From Pseudoxanthomonas sangjuensis (GTDB lineage: Bacteria > Pseudomonadota > Gammaproteobacteria > Xanthomonadales > Xanthomonadaceae), in contig NZ_PDWR01000005.1 of assembly GCF_010211755.1 (NCBI RefSeq), positions 90,026-154,025 on the forward strand: a stretch of 64,000 bases of DNA, read 5' to 3'. The notes below the pieces were generated by a model that worked only from the letters and a program-made list of their open reading frames with translations, did no database searches and had not been told where the DNA came from. Below, in pieces: positions 1 through 8,721 of this stretch. A program made the position numbers and the translations under genes. Position 1 is the first letter of the stretch. The number at the start of each line of letters is the position of its first letter.

Positions 1-122
1 ACCGCGCCCAGGTCGGTGACGCGCGGCCTTTGCAGCTGCCGGTCGAATTGCGCCTCGAGATGGACGATGTCCAGGGGATCGCATCCCGGGTATGCGCGTC
101 GTCGGGGATCTGGCCGGTCCAT
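1..122 (-). CDS. Partial unidentified protein, N-terminal 40 residues only
   Basis: An ATG at 122 opens a frame that stays open for 40 codons to the left edge. It lies 17 bases after the stop of the methyltransferase, in the same direction, as expected for the next gene of that operon. The visible residues are hydrophilic, begin MDRPDPRRR and contain LDIVHLEAQFDRQL. I do not recognise the family. The call rests on position and the open frame only, so it could be a chance frame. Confidence 0.4.
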   Translation of the reverse strand, partial: MDRPDPRRRAYPGCDPLDIVHLEAQFDRQLQRPRVTDLGA

Positions 123-139
123 GCGTGGCTTCGTCCCGA

Positions 140-1072
140 TCAGGCGTCTTTGCGGGCCACGTACAGGCGAAACCTCGAGGGTTCCCTGTGGCCGCGAAGT
201 TTCGCCGCGAGAGGGCGCATCGCCCACGCCAGCCCGTACCAGGGGCGGTGGACTTCCCAGCGGATCGACAGCGCCCGCTGCATCTCCTGCAGCCACCCAT
301 CGGTCAGGAAACCGAGCATGGCGATCGAGTCGCCCGCCACGCCATGGCGCTGCAGGAAGGCGGCCTGTCGCTCGGCGAGCATCCTGCGTCCGTCCTCCTC
401 GCGCGGGTACCAGGGCGTATCGCCGATGACCACCAGGCCGCCCGGCCTCACGCAGCGCAGCGCCTCGCGCAGGCTGGCCTCGGCGTCCTCGCTGTAATGG
501 AAGGAAGCATTGAACACGGCGGCGTCGAACTGGTCGTCGGCGAACGGGAGCCGGTCGAAGCTGGCCTGGAAACGCGGGAACAACGCCGGCAACCGCGCCC
601 GGTAATGGCGCGCGGCGCCCAACCCGTCGCTGTCGTTGGTGAGCAGGTCGACGGCGCAGGGACGATGGCCCGCGAGCGACAGGCGATAACTCATCCAGCC
701 GTTGCCCGCGCCCAGGTCGAGGACCCTGCCCTTCGGCCGGTCGGGCAACAGGCGCCGCACGACGTAGTCGTGGCTGCGCGCCCTGATGCGCCATTGCGCG
801 GGGTCCTTGCCGGAGACATCGCGATACGGAAGCTCCAGGTAGTAATCCCCGCAGTCGCTGCCACGACCTTCCGCCTTCCTGACCCGTTCGTAATCCCGGA
901 TGAAGCCGGCAAGGCGGAGCTGCGTTTCCGGCGGCAGCGCCCGCGCGATGCCGCGGCGGACCGTGATGGAAAACCCGCACGCCGCGCAGTCCGAAGCGGG
1001 GATGCCGGCGCCGCAACGGGGGCAGCGCAAGCGGATCCCCGCCGGCAATCGCTCCTCCTCCATTGCGTGCAT
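140..1072 (-). CDS. Zinc-ribbon class I SAM-dependent methyltransferase
   Basis: A 310-residue cytoplasmic enzyme. A short zinc ribbon (CPRC at 17-20 and CAAC at 29-32) is followed by a Rossmann methyltransferase domain. Motif I is VLDLGAGNGW near 117-126, and a later segment reads LPFADDQFDAAVFNASFHY. The arrangement resembles UbiE/RlmA-like methyltransferases that carry an N-terminal zinc finger. The start at 1072 lies 2 bases after the stop of the nucleotidyltransferase gene, which suggests translational coupling; a second ATG is at 1063. The substrate is unknown. The neighbours (radical SAM enzyme, nucleotidyltransferase, kinase-like protein, exporter) suggest tailoring of a small molecule or peptide rather than housekeeping RNA methylation. 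Confidence 0.85.
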   Translation of the reverse strand: MHAMEEERLPAGIRLRCPRCGAGIPASDCAACGFSITVRRGIARALPPETQLRLAGFIRDYERVRKAEGRGSDCGDYYLELPYRDVSGKDPAQWRIRARSHDYVVRRLLPDRPKGRVLDLGAGNGWMSYRLSLAGHRPCAVDLLTNDSDGLGAARHYRARLPALFPRFQASFDRLPFADDQFDAAVFNASFHYSEDAEASLREALRCVRPGGLVVIGDTPWYPREEDGRRMLAERQAAFLQRHGVAGDSIAMLGFLTDGWLQEMQRALSIRWEVHRPWYGLAWAMRPLAAKLRGHREPSRFRLYVARKDA

Positions 1073-1074
1073 GC

Positions 1075-2292
1075 TCAAGGCGCCAGGACCGGGGATTCCA
1101 TGGCCGCGCGCACCGCATACAGCATGTCCATGCGCGGCACCGGCCGCGTCAACCAGCGCAGCGCGCGCCGGCCCAGGCTCATCGTGGGCCAGCGCTGGCC
1201 CTGCAGCCACAACTGCGTGCGCACCATGTCGTCGCGTTCCTGGATGGTTTCCTGCGACGGCCTGATGCGGTTCTTCAGGTAGCGGCCCGCGTCGCCGGCG
1301 GAGCGGGACCATTCCATGCCGGCCAACGGATGCAGCCACAGTTCGGAACAGGAGACCCGGGTCATCGTCTGGCGGCGCGAGAGCGTCCGCAGCAGGAGCG
1401 GGCACTGCCGCGAGAACCGCGCCAGCACGTCGCCGGGAACCGCGCCCGGGTAATAGCGGTCGACCATGCGCAACGGCGGCAGCGCCCACCAGAACGAACC
1501 GTCGTCGCGGCCGCCATCGACCTCGCGCCAGTCGTCCGCGGTCATCGCGGCGCACAGCAGGGCGATGTCGTGCAGGTGCATCAGGCGCAGGTTGCGGTTG
1601 CAGATGCTGCCGGCCGCATGCAGCAGCAGGTGGCTCATCAGGCCGCCGGTGGATGCGTAGCCGTTCAGGCCGGGCCGTGCGTCCGCCGGGTAGACGCGCC
1701 CGGTGACGTCGGCGACCGAGACCGGCAGCCGCTCCTGGATGCGGACGTGCAGCTCGATGTTGACCGGCATGTCCCAATGCTCGCCGAGGCCGGGCACGGG
1801 CTGGCTGTCGGCCGGCTTGAACACGCGGTGCTTCCATTGCGCGTACGCCTCCTCGTAGCCGATCGCCCGCAGCATCGCGCCCGCCGCCCCGGCATCGCTT
1901 TCGCAAACCAGCAGGTCGATGTCGGCCATCGGGCGTTCGCCCTGCGCATACAGCCCCATGGCCTGCAGCGCCGATCCCTTCAGGGCCACCACCGCCAGGC
2001 CGGCCGCGCGCGCGTCCGCATCGATGCGCTTCAGCATCGCCTTGATGTGCCGCTGGCGGCATTCGACATGCGCGTGCTGGTCGCGCAGGAAGCGCTGCCA
2101 TGGGGTGTGCTGCCAGCGGCAGCGCCCGCTCAGCACGGGGGAAACGCCGTGCGCCGCGGCCACGGCCGACGCCAGTCGCCACTGGATGCCGTCCCATGCC
2201 GGCGTCTCCGTCCCCGGCCGCGCCAACTCCAGCGCCAGCGCCTCCGTGGCCCGCGACAGGCCGGCCTTAACCGTCTTGAGTGGCGGCAACAT
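1075..2292 (-). CDS. NTP_transf_5 family nucleotidyltransferase
   Basis: A 405-residue protein of the uncharacterised nucleotidyltransferase family (PF14907 type). The diagnostic stretch is VVALKGSALQAMGLY at 101-115 followed by GERPMADIDLLV at 118-129, whose D124-x-D126 pair is the expected metal-binding site of a polymerase-beta-like fold. The rest is His/Trp-rich and helical as in the family. Members recur in lasso-peptide and other modified-peptide clusters, often beside HPr-kinase-like proteins, as here, but the reaction is not settled. The gene overlaps the 3' end of the upstream radical SAM gene by 26 bases and nearly abuts the methyltransferase gene, so the three are probably one transcript. 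Confidence 0.85.
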   Translation of the reverse strand: MLPPLKTVKAGLSRATEALALELARPGTETPAWDGIQWRLASAVAAAHGVSPVLSGRCRWQHTPWQRFLRDQHAHVECRQRHIKAMLKRIDADARAAGLAVVALKGSALQAMGLYAQGERPMADIDLLVCESDAGAAGAMLRAIGYEEAYAQWKHRVFKPADSQPVPGLGEHWDMPVNIELHVRIQERLPVSVADVTGRVYPADARPGLNGYASTGGLMSHLLLHAAGSICNRNLRLMHLHDIALLCAAMTADDWREVDGGRDDGSFWWALPPLRMVDRYYPGAVPGDVLARFSRQCPLLLRTLSRRQTMTRVSCSELWLHPLAGMEWSRSAGDAGRYLKNRIRPSQETIQERDDMVRTQLWLQGQRWPTMSLGRRALRWLTRPVPRMDMLYAVRAAMESPVLAP

Positions 2293-3772
2293 AGATCCCT
2301 TCCCGTGCAGGGTGCTTCGTCGGGGCGGCGGTGGCGCCGGGATTGCGGTGATCGCGCTCGCTGGCGATCAATGCGTCCCAGCACGCATCGAGGCCGATGC
2401 GGGCCTCGTGGTATTCCCGGGTCGCAAGGCGCTGCCGCGACTGCAGCAGTTCGACCTGTCGGTGCAACAGGTCGCGAAAGCGGCGGTAGAACTCCGAGTC
2501 GTAGGCGCCGCGGAACATCATGGCCAGGTCGCCGCTGTCCTTCCAGTGCGTTTTCCTGCCCAGCTGGGCCCTGACTTGCTCGTAGAAGCGGGTGCCCGGG
2601 AGCGGATAGGAAACGCTGACCCCGATTTCGTCCGGCGCCGTGCGCGCCACCAGCGCGCGGGTCGCCAGCAGGTCCTCCAGCTGCTCGCCGAGGTATCCCA
2701 GCTGGATGAAGAAACCCACGCGGATGCCGTGCGCGCCGAGCCGCTCCCGCGCGGCGACCAGTTCCTCGATGGACGTGTCCTTGGACATCGCGTCCAGGAT
2801 CCGCTGGCTCCCGCTCTCCGCCCCGATCCACGCCTCGACGCACCCCGCTTCCCGGAGCGCGGCGGCCATCCGTTCGCTGATCATGTTGGCGCGGATCTGG
2901 ATGGTGAAAGGCACCGCGCCATCCAGTTCCGCGAGGCGCTCCGAGAACTCCCTGAGCCAGTCGACGCGGAAGCCGAAGATGTCGTCCGCCATCCAGATGT
3001 GGTCGGGCGCGTAGGCGCGCTTCAGGAAGCTCATCTCTGCGGCGACGTCGCGCGCGCTGCGTTGCGCGTAGTGGTTGCCCCAGATCGGCTTGGAACACCA
3101 GTTGCAGCGGAACGGGCAGCCCCGCGACGCCACCATGTTCAGGCTGAAATAGCCGTGCCGCTCCCGCCACAGGCGGCGATAGCGCTCGATGTCGACCAGG
3201 TCCCATGCGGCGTCGCCGGAGAGCTGGCGATCCGGCGGCAGCGCGCCCACCCGCGCCACTTCCGTGCGCCCATCCACCAGGGACGCCACGCCGGAAACGC
3301 CGGAAACCCAATCCGCCGCAGCGACGTCCGGGTCGCGTTCGAGGCGCCCGACCAGCTCGCGCAGGGCGGCGATGCCCTCGCCGACCAGTACGGCATCGGC
3401 CCCGGCCTCGAGCAACCGCCCGGGCCGGTCCGAGGCATCCGAACCGGCGACCACGACCCGGGTCCCGGCCGCGCTTGCCATGGACACCATCCGGCAGGCG
3501 GCCTCGTGCATGCGATCGAGGCACATCTTGGTCAGGAAGTTGAAATTGTCCTCGTACAGGACGACCAGGTCCGGATCCGCGCCGCGCAGCGCCTCCGCGT
3601 ACGCTTCGACGCCATCGGCCAGCATCGCATCGAACAGCGTCACCTCGTGCCCCATCTGGCGCAGCATGGCCGCGACCTGCAGGGTGGCGAGCGGCGGGTA
3701 CGGCTTGCCGCGGTCCCACTGCTTCTGGTCGAAGCGGAGGAAATAGGAGTGGGCGAGCTGGATCCTGAGCAT
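2267..3772 (-). CDS. B12-binding-domain radical SAM protein
   Basis: A 501-residue enzyme with an N-terminal cobalamin-binding-type Rossmann domain (about 1-150, with PYPPLATLQVAAMLRQMGHEV and VLVGEG) and a radical SAM core from about 205. The [4Fe-4S]/SAM motif is C219-x3-C223-x2-C226 in ASRGCPFRCNWC. The later IGAESGSQRIL and SYPLPGTRF segments are typical of the BchE/hopanoid-methylase-like class. The classic DxHxxG cobalamin motif is not visible in the N-terminal domain, so cofactor use is an inference from fold. I chose the ATG at 3772, just before the conserved domain (MLRIQLAHS); the upstream 54-residue extension in frame looks non-coding. It heads the leftward operon. Likely roles are methylation or another radical modification of the cluster product. 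Confidence 0.9.
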   Translation of the reverse strand: MLRIQLAHSYFLRFDQKQWDRGKPYPPLATLQVAAMLRQMGHEVTLFDAMLADGVEAYAEALRGADPDLVVLYEDNFNFLTKMCLDRMHEAACRMVSMASAAGTRVVVAGSDASDRPGRLLEAGADAVLVGEGIAALRELVGRLERDPDVAAADWVSGVSGVASLVDGRTEVARVGALPPDRQLSGDAAWDLVDIERYRRLWRERHGYFSLNMVASRGCPFRCNWCSKPIWGNHYAQRSARDVAAEMSFLKRAYAPDHIWMADDIFGFRVDWLREFSERLAELDGAVPFTIQIRANMISERMAAALREAGCVEAWIGAESGSQRILDAMSKDTSIEELVAARERLGAHGIRVGFFIQLGYLGEQLEDLLATRALVARTAPDEIGVSVSYPLPGTRFYEQVRAQLGRKTHWKDSGDLAMMFRGAYDSEFYRRFRDLLHRQVELLQSRQRLATREYHEARIGLDACWDALIASERDHRNPGATAAPTKHPAREGIYVAATQDG

Positions 3773-3878
3773 GTCCGGGGTAGGTTCCCGGCGGCCGGCC
3801 AATGGTTGCCTGCGGGGGCACGGCAACTTTTCCGCGCCGAAGCCGCACCCACCGGTGCAAGGACCGAATCCCCGAGCG
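3773..3878. promoter_or_regulatory. Divergent promoter region of the left-edge cluster
   Basis: About 106 bases separate the divergent starts of the radical SAM gene (leftward) and the HPr-kinase-like gene (rightward), so promoters for both units should lie here. I cannot point to convincing -35/-10 boxes. A 29-codon rightward frame (3802-3891) crosses it but has no Shine-Dalgarno sequence. The exact width depends on the uncertain start of the kinase-like gene (3879, 3888, 3891 or 3933). Confidence 0.5.
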
Positions 3879-4862
3879 ATGCACAGCATGATGACCGCCA
3901 GACGGCCGTGCCTTGCCAGGCACAAGCAGCTCATGGGTGGACGGTTCCGCTTCCGCAGCGAAAGCGAGGCGCTGCTGGACGTGGTCGAAGCGGCCTACGC
4001 CGGGCACGCCCCGCACCGCTTCCCGCAGGCAGGCCCGGAGCTCGATGTCGAGTTGCGCCTGCTGCCGCGACGGATGCCGGCGGCCGGCGAACCGCCGGCC
4101 GTCCGCACGCGACTGGACGGCGGCATCCTCTGCGGGATCATGGACGAGCACAATTACGTGCTGGTTTCGCCGCAACAGCGCCGTGCGCAGGTCGTCGCAT
4201 CGGCGGACATGCTCGACCATCCCTACCACCTGCGCTACGAGCTGGTCGAATTCGCGGTCTTTCTCCTGGCCGCGCGCTGCCAGGGCCTGGTGCCCGTGCA
4301 TGCCGCCTGCGTCGGCCGCGACGGGCGCGGCCTGCTCCTGCTCGGCGAAAGCGGCGCCGGCAAGTCGACCCTCGCCCTGCACAGTCTGCTGCGGGGCCTG
4401 GATTTCCTTTCCGAGGACGCGGTGTTCGTCCGGCCGGACGGCATGCTGGCGACCGGCGTCGCCAATTTCCTGCACGTGCACGCCGATGTCCTGCACGGCA
4501 TCGGCGACGACGCGCGGCGCTGGATCGCCGGTTCGCCGGTGATCCGGCGCCGCAGCGGCGTGGAGAAGTTCGAGGCCGACCTGCAACGGGCGCCCGCGGG
4601 CACCCGCCTCGCGGCGACGCCCCTGCAACTGGTCGGCACGGTGATCCTTTCGCGGCACACAGCCGGCGGTTCCCGGGCGGAACTGGCGCCCGTGGCCCGC
4701 GAGGATGTCGCTGCCTGCCTCGTGGCCGACCAGGCCTACGCCATGGCCCAGCCGGGATGGCATCGCTTCGAACAATGGGCCCTGGGATCGCCGGCCCATC
4801 GCCTGCAACGCGGTCCGCACCCGGGGAGCTCGGTCGATGCCCTGCAGCGACTCCTCGGCTGA
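3879..4862 (+). CDS. HPr-kinase/serine-kinase-like P-loop protein
   Basis: Up to 327 residues. The C-terminal half is an HprK-like nucleotide-binding domain: HAAC at about 141-144, a P-loop GESGAGKST at about 156-164, and LSEDAVF downstream, where HprK-like kinases place catalytic acidic residues. Known relatives act as ATP-dependent kinases in RiPP clusters (for example, the lasso-peptide tail kinase of paeninodin-type clusters) or as HprK-related proteins of exosortase regions. The start is uncertain: ATGs at 3879, 3888, 3891 and 3933 all lack a strong ribosome site, and the conserved part begins after 3933. Its 3' end overlaps the ABC transporter gene by 26 bases, so the two are coupled. 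Phosphorylation of the cluster product is an inference. Confidence 0.8.
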   Translation: MHSMMTARRPCLARHKQLMGGRFRFRSESEALLDVVEAAYAGHAPHRFPQAGPELDVELRLLPRRMPAAGEPPAVRTRLDGGILCGIMDEHNYVLVSPQQRRAQVVASADMLDHPYHLRYELVEFAVFLLAARCQGLVPVHAACVGRDGRGLLLLGESGAGKSTLALHSLLRGLDFLSEDAVFVRPDGMLATGVANFLHVHADVLHGIGDDARRWIAGSPVIRRRSGVEKFEADLQRAPAGTRLAATPLQLVGTVILSRHTAGGSRAELAPVAREDVAACLVADQAYAMAQPGWHRFEQWALGSPAHRLQRGPHPGSSVDALQRLLG

Positions 4863-6582
4863 CGAAGGCCGCATCGTGTTGCGCGCCTTCGCGGGCACGC
4901 TGACCGGCCGCGACTGGCTCCAGGTGGCGGCGTACGTCCTGGCATCGCTGCTGGCGGCGTTCGCCGGAAGCCTGGCGGCCCTGTTCCTCGTGCCGCTGAT
5001 CCAGCCTGGGCCGGTGCTGCCGTTCGGCGGCGGCATCCTCGGTTCGCCCGGGAGCCTCGAGGCCGATGCGGCGCTGTTCGCGGCCGCCGCCGGCCTGTTC
5101 GCGCTGTCGCGATGGTCCGCGGCCTGCCTGGGCGCGCGGCTGGCGGCGCGCTACGGCATGTTCCTGCGCCGGAGGGTCCACGCGCGGCTGGTCCGCGCGA
5201 AGCTCGCTGCGCTGGCGGATTCGACCTCCGCCGAGATCGCCAACGTCCTCACCTATAACGTCGAAATCATCGTCAATGGCTTCAATGCGCTGCTCCAGCT
5301 GCTGGTTGCGGTCCTCACCACCGTCGTGACGCTCGCATTCGCGTTCTGGGTGTCGCCGCCCCTGGTGCTGGCGTTGCCCGCGTTCGCGGCCCTGGCGTGG
5401 ATGGCGACCAGCCTGTTCGGCCGCGAACAGTCGCGCATCGGCCGCCGGTACGTCGCCGACATGACCCGCCTGTTCTGGCGCGGCGAGGACTTCCCGCGGC
5501 GCTTGCGCCATGTCCGTTCGTTCGGGCGGCAGCAGGCCGATCACGCCGCCTATGCGGACATGGCGGCGCAGCTCGGGCGCGGCTACAGGCGCCGGTTGGA
5601 ACTCGCCGCCCATGGACGCCTGCTGCTCGAGTTGCTGGCAACGGCCATGATCGCCGCGGCCTTCGTGCTGGCCCATCGCTGGCATGGCATCGACCAGGCC
5701 GCGCTGGTCGCGGTGAGCCTGTTGCTGGGGCGCCTGTTGCCTTACCTGGCATTGACCCGGCAAGGCGTGCAGCAACTGCGTTCGGCCATGCCGGCATTCG
5801 AGCTGTGGCAGCGCTATGTGTCGCTGGAGGCGGACCGGACGCCACGCGCGCATGACGCGGACGGCGATCTGCCCGCCCTGCGCATCAGGCGGATGCGCCT
5901 GCCGCGATCGCTCGTCTCCCTCGAGGTTCGCGACCTGTCCCTGGCGCCCGGCGAACTGACGCTGGTCTGCGGCGGCTCCGGCATCGGCAAGAGCTGCCTG
6001 GTCGACATCCTCTCGGGCATGATGGCGCCGGCGGAATTCGAGGCGGACATCGCCGGGCAGGAAATCGGCTTCGACCGGTACCGGGCGCTCGTCGGCCGGA
6101 GCGCCTACGTCAGCCAGCAGGTCCGTCCCTGGCACGCGAGCGTGCGCGAAAGCCTGCTCTGGGCCGCGCCCGAAGCGAGCGAGGCGCTGATGTGGAGCGC
6201 GCTGGCCGATGTCGGCCTCGACAAGCGACTGCACAGGAGCGGGTACGGGCTCGACACCGCCCTGCAGGATTCCACCAGCCGGTTCTCCGGCGGCGAGCTG
6301 CAGAGGTTGCTGCTGGCCCAGGTGCTGTTGCGGAAGCCGACGCTCGCCATCCTGGACGAAGCGACGGGAGCGCTCGATACCGCCTCGGAACGCGAGGTCC
6401 TGTCCACGCTGCGGATCCGCCTGCCGCGAACCGCCCTGGTCGTCGTGTCGCACCGGACCGGACTGGCGACGATGGCCGACCAGTCGCTGGAAATCGACGG
6501 CAGCGGCGTGGCGGCCGCGGTTCGCCATCGACAGTCCGCGGAACCGGGGCACGGGCCGGCCGCCCTGGCCCTGGAACCCTAG
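4837..6582 (+). CDS. ABC transporter, fused permease and ATPase
   Basis: A 581-residue half-transporter of the exporter type. Hydrophobic segments fill about residues 25-320, including pairs near 28-57, 150-192 and 262-310. An ATPase domain follows, with Walker A CGGSGIGKS at 378-386, signature FSGGELQR at 483-490, Walker B LAILDEATGALD at 503-514 and the switch histidine in VSHR. No N-terminal C39 peptidase domain is visible, so it does not itself cleave double-glycine leaders. The start at 4837 has a good ribosome site (GGGGAG, 8 bases upstream) inside the end of the kinase-like gene. As the last gene of the rightward unit it probably exports the product of the left-edge cluster; the substrate is unknown. 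Confidence 0.9.
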   Translation: MPCSDSSADEGRIVLRAFAGTLTGRDWLQVAAYVLASLLAAFAGSLAALFLVPLIQPGPVLPFGGGILGSPGSLEADAALFAAAAGLFALSRWSAACLGARLAARYGMFLRRRVHARLVRAKLAALADSTSAEIANVLTYNVEIIVNGFNALLQLLVAVLTTVVTLAFAFWVSPPLVLALPAFAALAWMATSLFGREQSRIGRRYVADMTRLFWRGEDFPRRLRHVRSFGRQQADHAAYADMAAQLGRGYRRRLELAAHGRLLLELLATAMIAAAFVLAHRWHGIDQAALVAVSLLLGRLLPYLALTRQGVQQLRSAMPAFELWQRYVSLEADRTPRAHDADGDLPALRIRRMRLPRSLVSLEVRDLSLAPGELTLVCGGSGIGKSCLVDILSGMMAPAEFEADIAGQEIGFDRYRALVGRSAYVSQQVRPWHASVRESLLWAAPEASEALMWSALADVGLDKRLHRSGYGLDTALQDSTSRFSGGELQRLLLAQVLLRKPTLAILDEATGALDTASEREVLSTLRIRLPRTALVVVSHRTGLATMADQSLEIDGSGVAAAVRHRQSAEPGHGPAALALEP

Positions 6583-6651
6583 CCGGCACCTGGCCGGGCC
6601 GACGCACGCGGGAAGGGTAGACTGGCGGTCGGCACCCCTCGCTTCCCGACG

Positions 6652-7557
6652 ATGAACGAGCAACCCGCCAACTCGCCCAACCCGGCGCATTCGCTGCGGC
6701 GCTGGTTCGGCACCGCGATCGTGCTCGGCGGCGCGGCGGTGATGGCCGCGCAGTTCCTCGCCTTCGCCCGCAGCAGCGACGTCACCTGGAACGCGCTGGT
6801 CGGCGGCTGCGTCGCCGCGCTGGCCACCGCGTTGGGCACGTTGCCGGTGCTGTTCTCGCAGCGCCTGTCCGAACGCATGCAGGACACCCTGCTCGGCTTC
6901 GGCGCCGGGGTGATGCTGGCCGCGTCGGCGTTCTCGCTGATCATCCCCGGCCTCAACGCGACGCGGAACGCAGGGCTGTTCGGCGGCGGCGGCTGGGCCG
7001 CCGGCGCGGTGATCGGCACGGCGTTGCTGCTCGGCGCCGGCACGCTGATGCTGATCGACCAGCTGCTGCCGCACGAGCACTTCATCAAGGGCCGCGAAGG
7101 CCAGAGCCCGGGCAAGCTGCGCCGCACCTGGCTGTTCGTGTTCGCGATCATCCTGCACAACCTGCCCGAAGGCCTGGCGATCGGCGTCGGCTACGCCGGC
7201 AACGATCCGCTGCGCGCCTACGCGCTGGCCACCGGCATCTCGATCCAGGACATCCCCGAGGGACTGGTCATCGCGGTCGCGCTGCTGGCCGCCAACTACA
7301 GCCGCTGGCTCGCGGTCGGCATCGGCATGGCCTCGGGGCTGGTCGAACCGCTCGGCGCGGTGCTCGGCGCCGGCATCGTCAGCCATTCGGCGTTGCTGCT
7401 GCCCTGGGGCCTGGGCTTCGCCGCCGGCGCGATGCTGTTCGTGATCAGCCACGAGATCATCCCCGAATCGCACCGCAAGGGCCACGAGAAGTTCGCCACC
7501 GCGGGATTGCTGGTCGGCTTCGTGCTGATGATGCTGCTGGATACCGCGCTGGGCTGA
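6652..7557 (+). CDS. ZIP family metal transporter
   Basis: A 301-residue inner-membrane protein with about eight hydrophobic segments. The two metal-pathway motifs of ZIP permeases are present: HNLPEGLAIG at 169-178 in the fourth helix and QDIPEGLVIA at 199-208 in the fifth, with a third acidic/His pair in SHEIIPE near the end. A histidine-bearing stretch (LLPHEHF, about 138-144) sits in the loop before the fourth helix. ZIP proteins move Zn2+ or other divalent cations into the cytoplasm. The gene stands alone, about 70 bases after the ABC transporter, and its codon use resembles the rest of the chromosome. It probably does not belong to the left-edge cluster. Metal specificity cannot be read from sequence. 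Confidence 0.92.
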   Translation: MNEQPANSPNPAHSLRRWFGTAIVLGGAAVMAAQFLAFARSSDVTWNALVGGCVAALATALGTLPVLFSQRLSERMQDTLLGFGAGVMLAASAFSLIIPGLNATRNAGLFGGGGWAAGAVIGTALLLGAGTLMLIDQLLPHEHFIKGREGQSPGKLRRTWLFVFAIILHNLPEGLAIGVGYAGNDPLRAYALATGISIQDIPEGLVIAVALLAANYSRWLAVGIGMASGLVEPLGAVLGAGIVSHSALLLPWGLGFAAGAMLFVISHEIIPESHRKGHEKFATAGLLVGFVLMMLLDTALG

Positions 7558-7886
7558 GCCGGCCCGCGGAACCGGCGGCGTTGCTTTACTGCGGAGCGCC
7601 TTCAGGACCTTCTCCCGCGACGCCCGTTGCCAGGCGAGCCGCAGCTTAAGCCGGCCCTGCAGGAGACGCGGCCGGCCATCGGCTTGCTGTGGCACCGATG
7701 CCGGGCAACCGCGACCCGCACCGAATCAACGCTGGAAACCATGGCCGGCCCCGATTGCCCAGGTCGTTAGGAAAGTAACGAGCGCCCGGCAAGCCCGCGA
7801 AAGATGGGCGCTGCTTCTGTCGCAATCGCTGCGCGCCCGGCCGTGATCGGGCGCGGGCCCATCGGACGACCGGGAGGCCGATCGCC
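7558..7886. other. Non-coding gap of about 330 bases
   Basis: No convincing gene, RNA or repeat family is visible here. The right end carries a good ribosome site (GGGAGG about 9 bases before the ATG at 7887) for the next gene, so its promoter probably lies in the right half. Short frames are present but have no ribosome sites or recognisable motifs. Confidence 0.5.
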
Positions 7887-8690
7887 ATGTCCACGAACCA
7901 CGCACAAGCGCTTCATCTGTCCGCCAATCCGCTCGCGTTGGCGGTCGACCGCTGGATCTGGGTCTTCATGGCGGCCTTCTTCATCGCCATCACGCTGACC
8001 GGATTCATCCCGGATTCGATCGTGAAGATCGAAATGGTGCGGGCCGGCATGCGCCCGCCGTTCCCGCTGGTGCTGCACCTGCACGCCATCCTCATGGGCG
8101 CCTTCCTGCTGTTGCTGCTCGCCCAAGCCACGTTGATGGCGACCGGCCGGCGCGACCGGCACATGCTGCTGGGGCGCACGGCCTTCGTGCTCGTGCCGGC
8201 CATCGTGGTCGTCGGCTTCATCCTGGTTCCGACCATGTATCAGCAGGTCTGGCACGGGATGCAAACCGCACCACCGCCGGTACGCGAGCGGCTCCGGGAA
8301 CTGTTGCTTTTCCTCGACAACATCAAGCTGTTCCAGATCCGCGCCGGCATCCTGTTTCCCGTCTGCATATGGCTGGCCTTGCGCGCGCGGCGGACCGACC
8401 CCGGCTTCCACAAGCGGATGATGTTCCTGGCCACGGCCATCCCGTTGCCGGCGGCGATCGACCGGATGACCTGGTTGCCGTCCACGCTTCCGGCCAGCCC
8501 GTTGGCCTCCGACCTCTACATGCTGCTGGCCGTGTCGCCGATGTTGCTGTGGGACGTGATCCGGCAGCGGACGGTACATCGGGCTTACTTGGTCTGGCTG
8601 GGCCTGTTCCTGCCCTTCGCCGTCGCCGTGCAGCTGTTGTGGGACACGGCAGGCTGGCATGCGTTCGTGGCGCGGATTTTTGTGCCCTGA
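7887..8690 (+). CDS. Polytopic membrane protein, DUF2306-like
   Basis: A 267-residue integral membrane protein with about seven hydrophobic helices. The core holds LHLHAILMGAFLLLLLAQ followed by a basic loop (TGRRDRHMLLGR), a pattern seen in DUF2306-like and related small heme- or quinone-linked membrane proteins of unknown function. The histidines of LHLHA and of RRDRHM are the most obvious conserved-looking residues. The start at 7887 is supported by GGGAGG upstream. It is monocistronic: the next gene is convergent and ends 31 bases away. The function is unknown and the family call is tentative. Confidence 0.75.
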   Translation: MSTNHAQALHLSANPLALAVDRWIWVFMAAFFIAITLTGFIPDSIVKIEMVRAGMRPPFPLVLHLHAILMGAFLLLLLAQATLMATGRRDRHMLLGRTAFVLVPAIVVVGFILVPTMYQQVWHGMQTAPPPVRERLRELLLFLDNIKLFQIRAGILFPVCIWLALRARRTDPGFHKRMMFLATAIPLPAAIDRMTWLPSTLPASPLASDLYMLLAVSPMLLWDVIRQRTVHRAYLVWLGLFLPFAVAVQLLWDTAGWHAFVARIFVP

Positions 8691-8721
8691 GATTTCGCAA
8701 GTCGGGCTGGCTGCCGACGAT

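Noticed and set aside
3802..3891. A 29-codon plus-strand frame as a precursor peptide of the left-edge cluster
   Set aside because: No Shine-Dalgarno sequence, Arg-rich composition without leader/core organisation, and the stop overlaps several candidate starts of the next gene.
1..6582. Calling the left-edge cluster a lasso-peptide cluster
   Set aside because: The kinase-like and NTP_transf_5 proteins fit, but no leader protease, cyclase or precursor is visible in the window.
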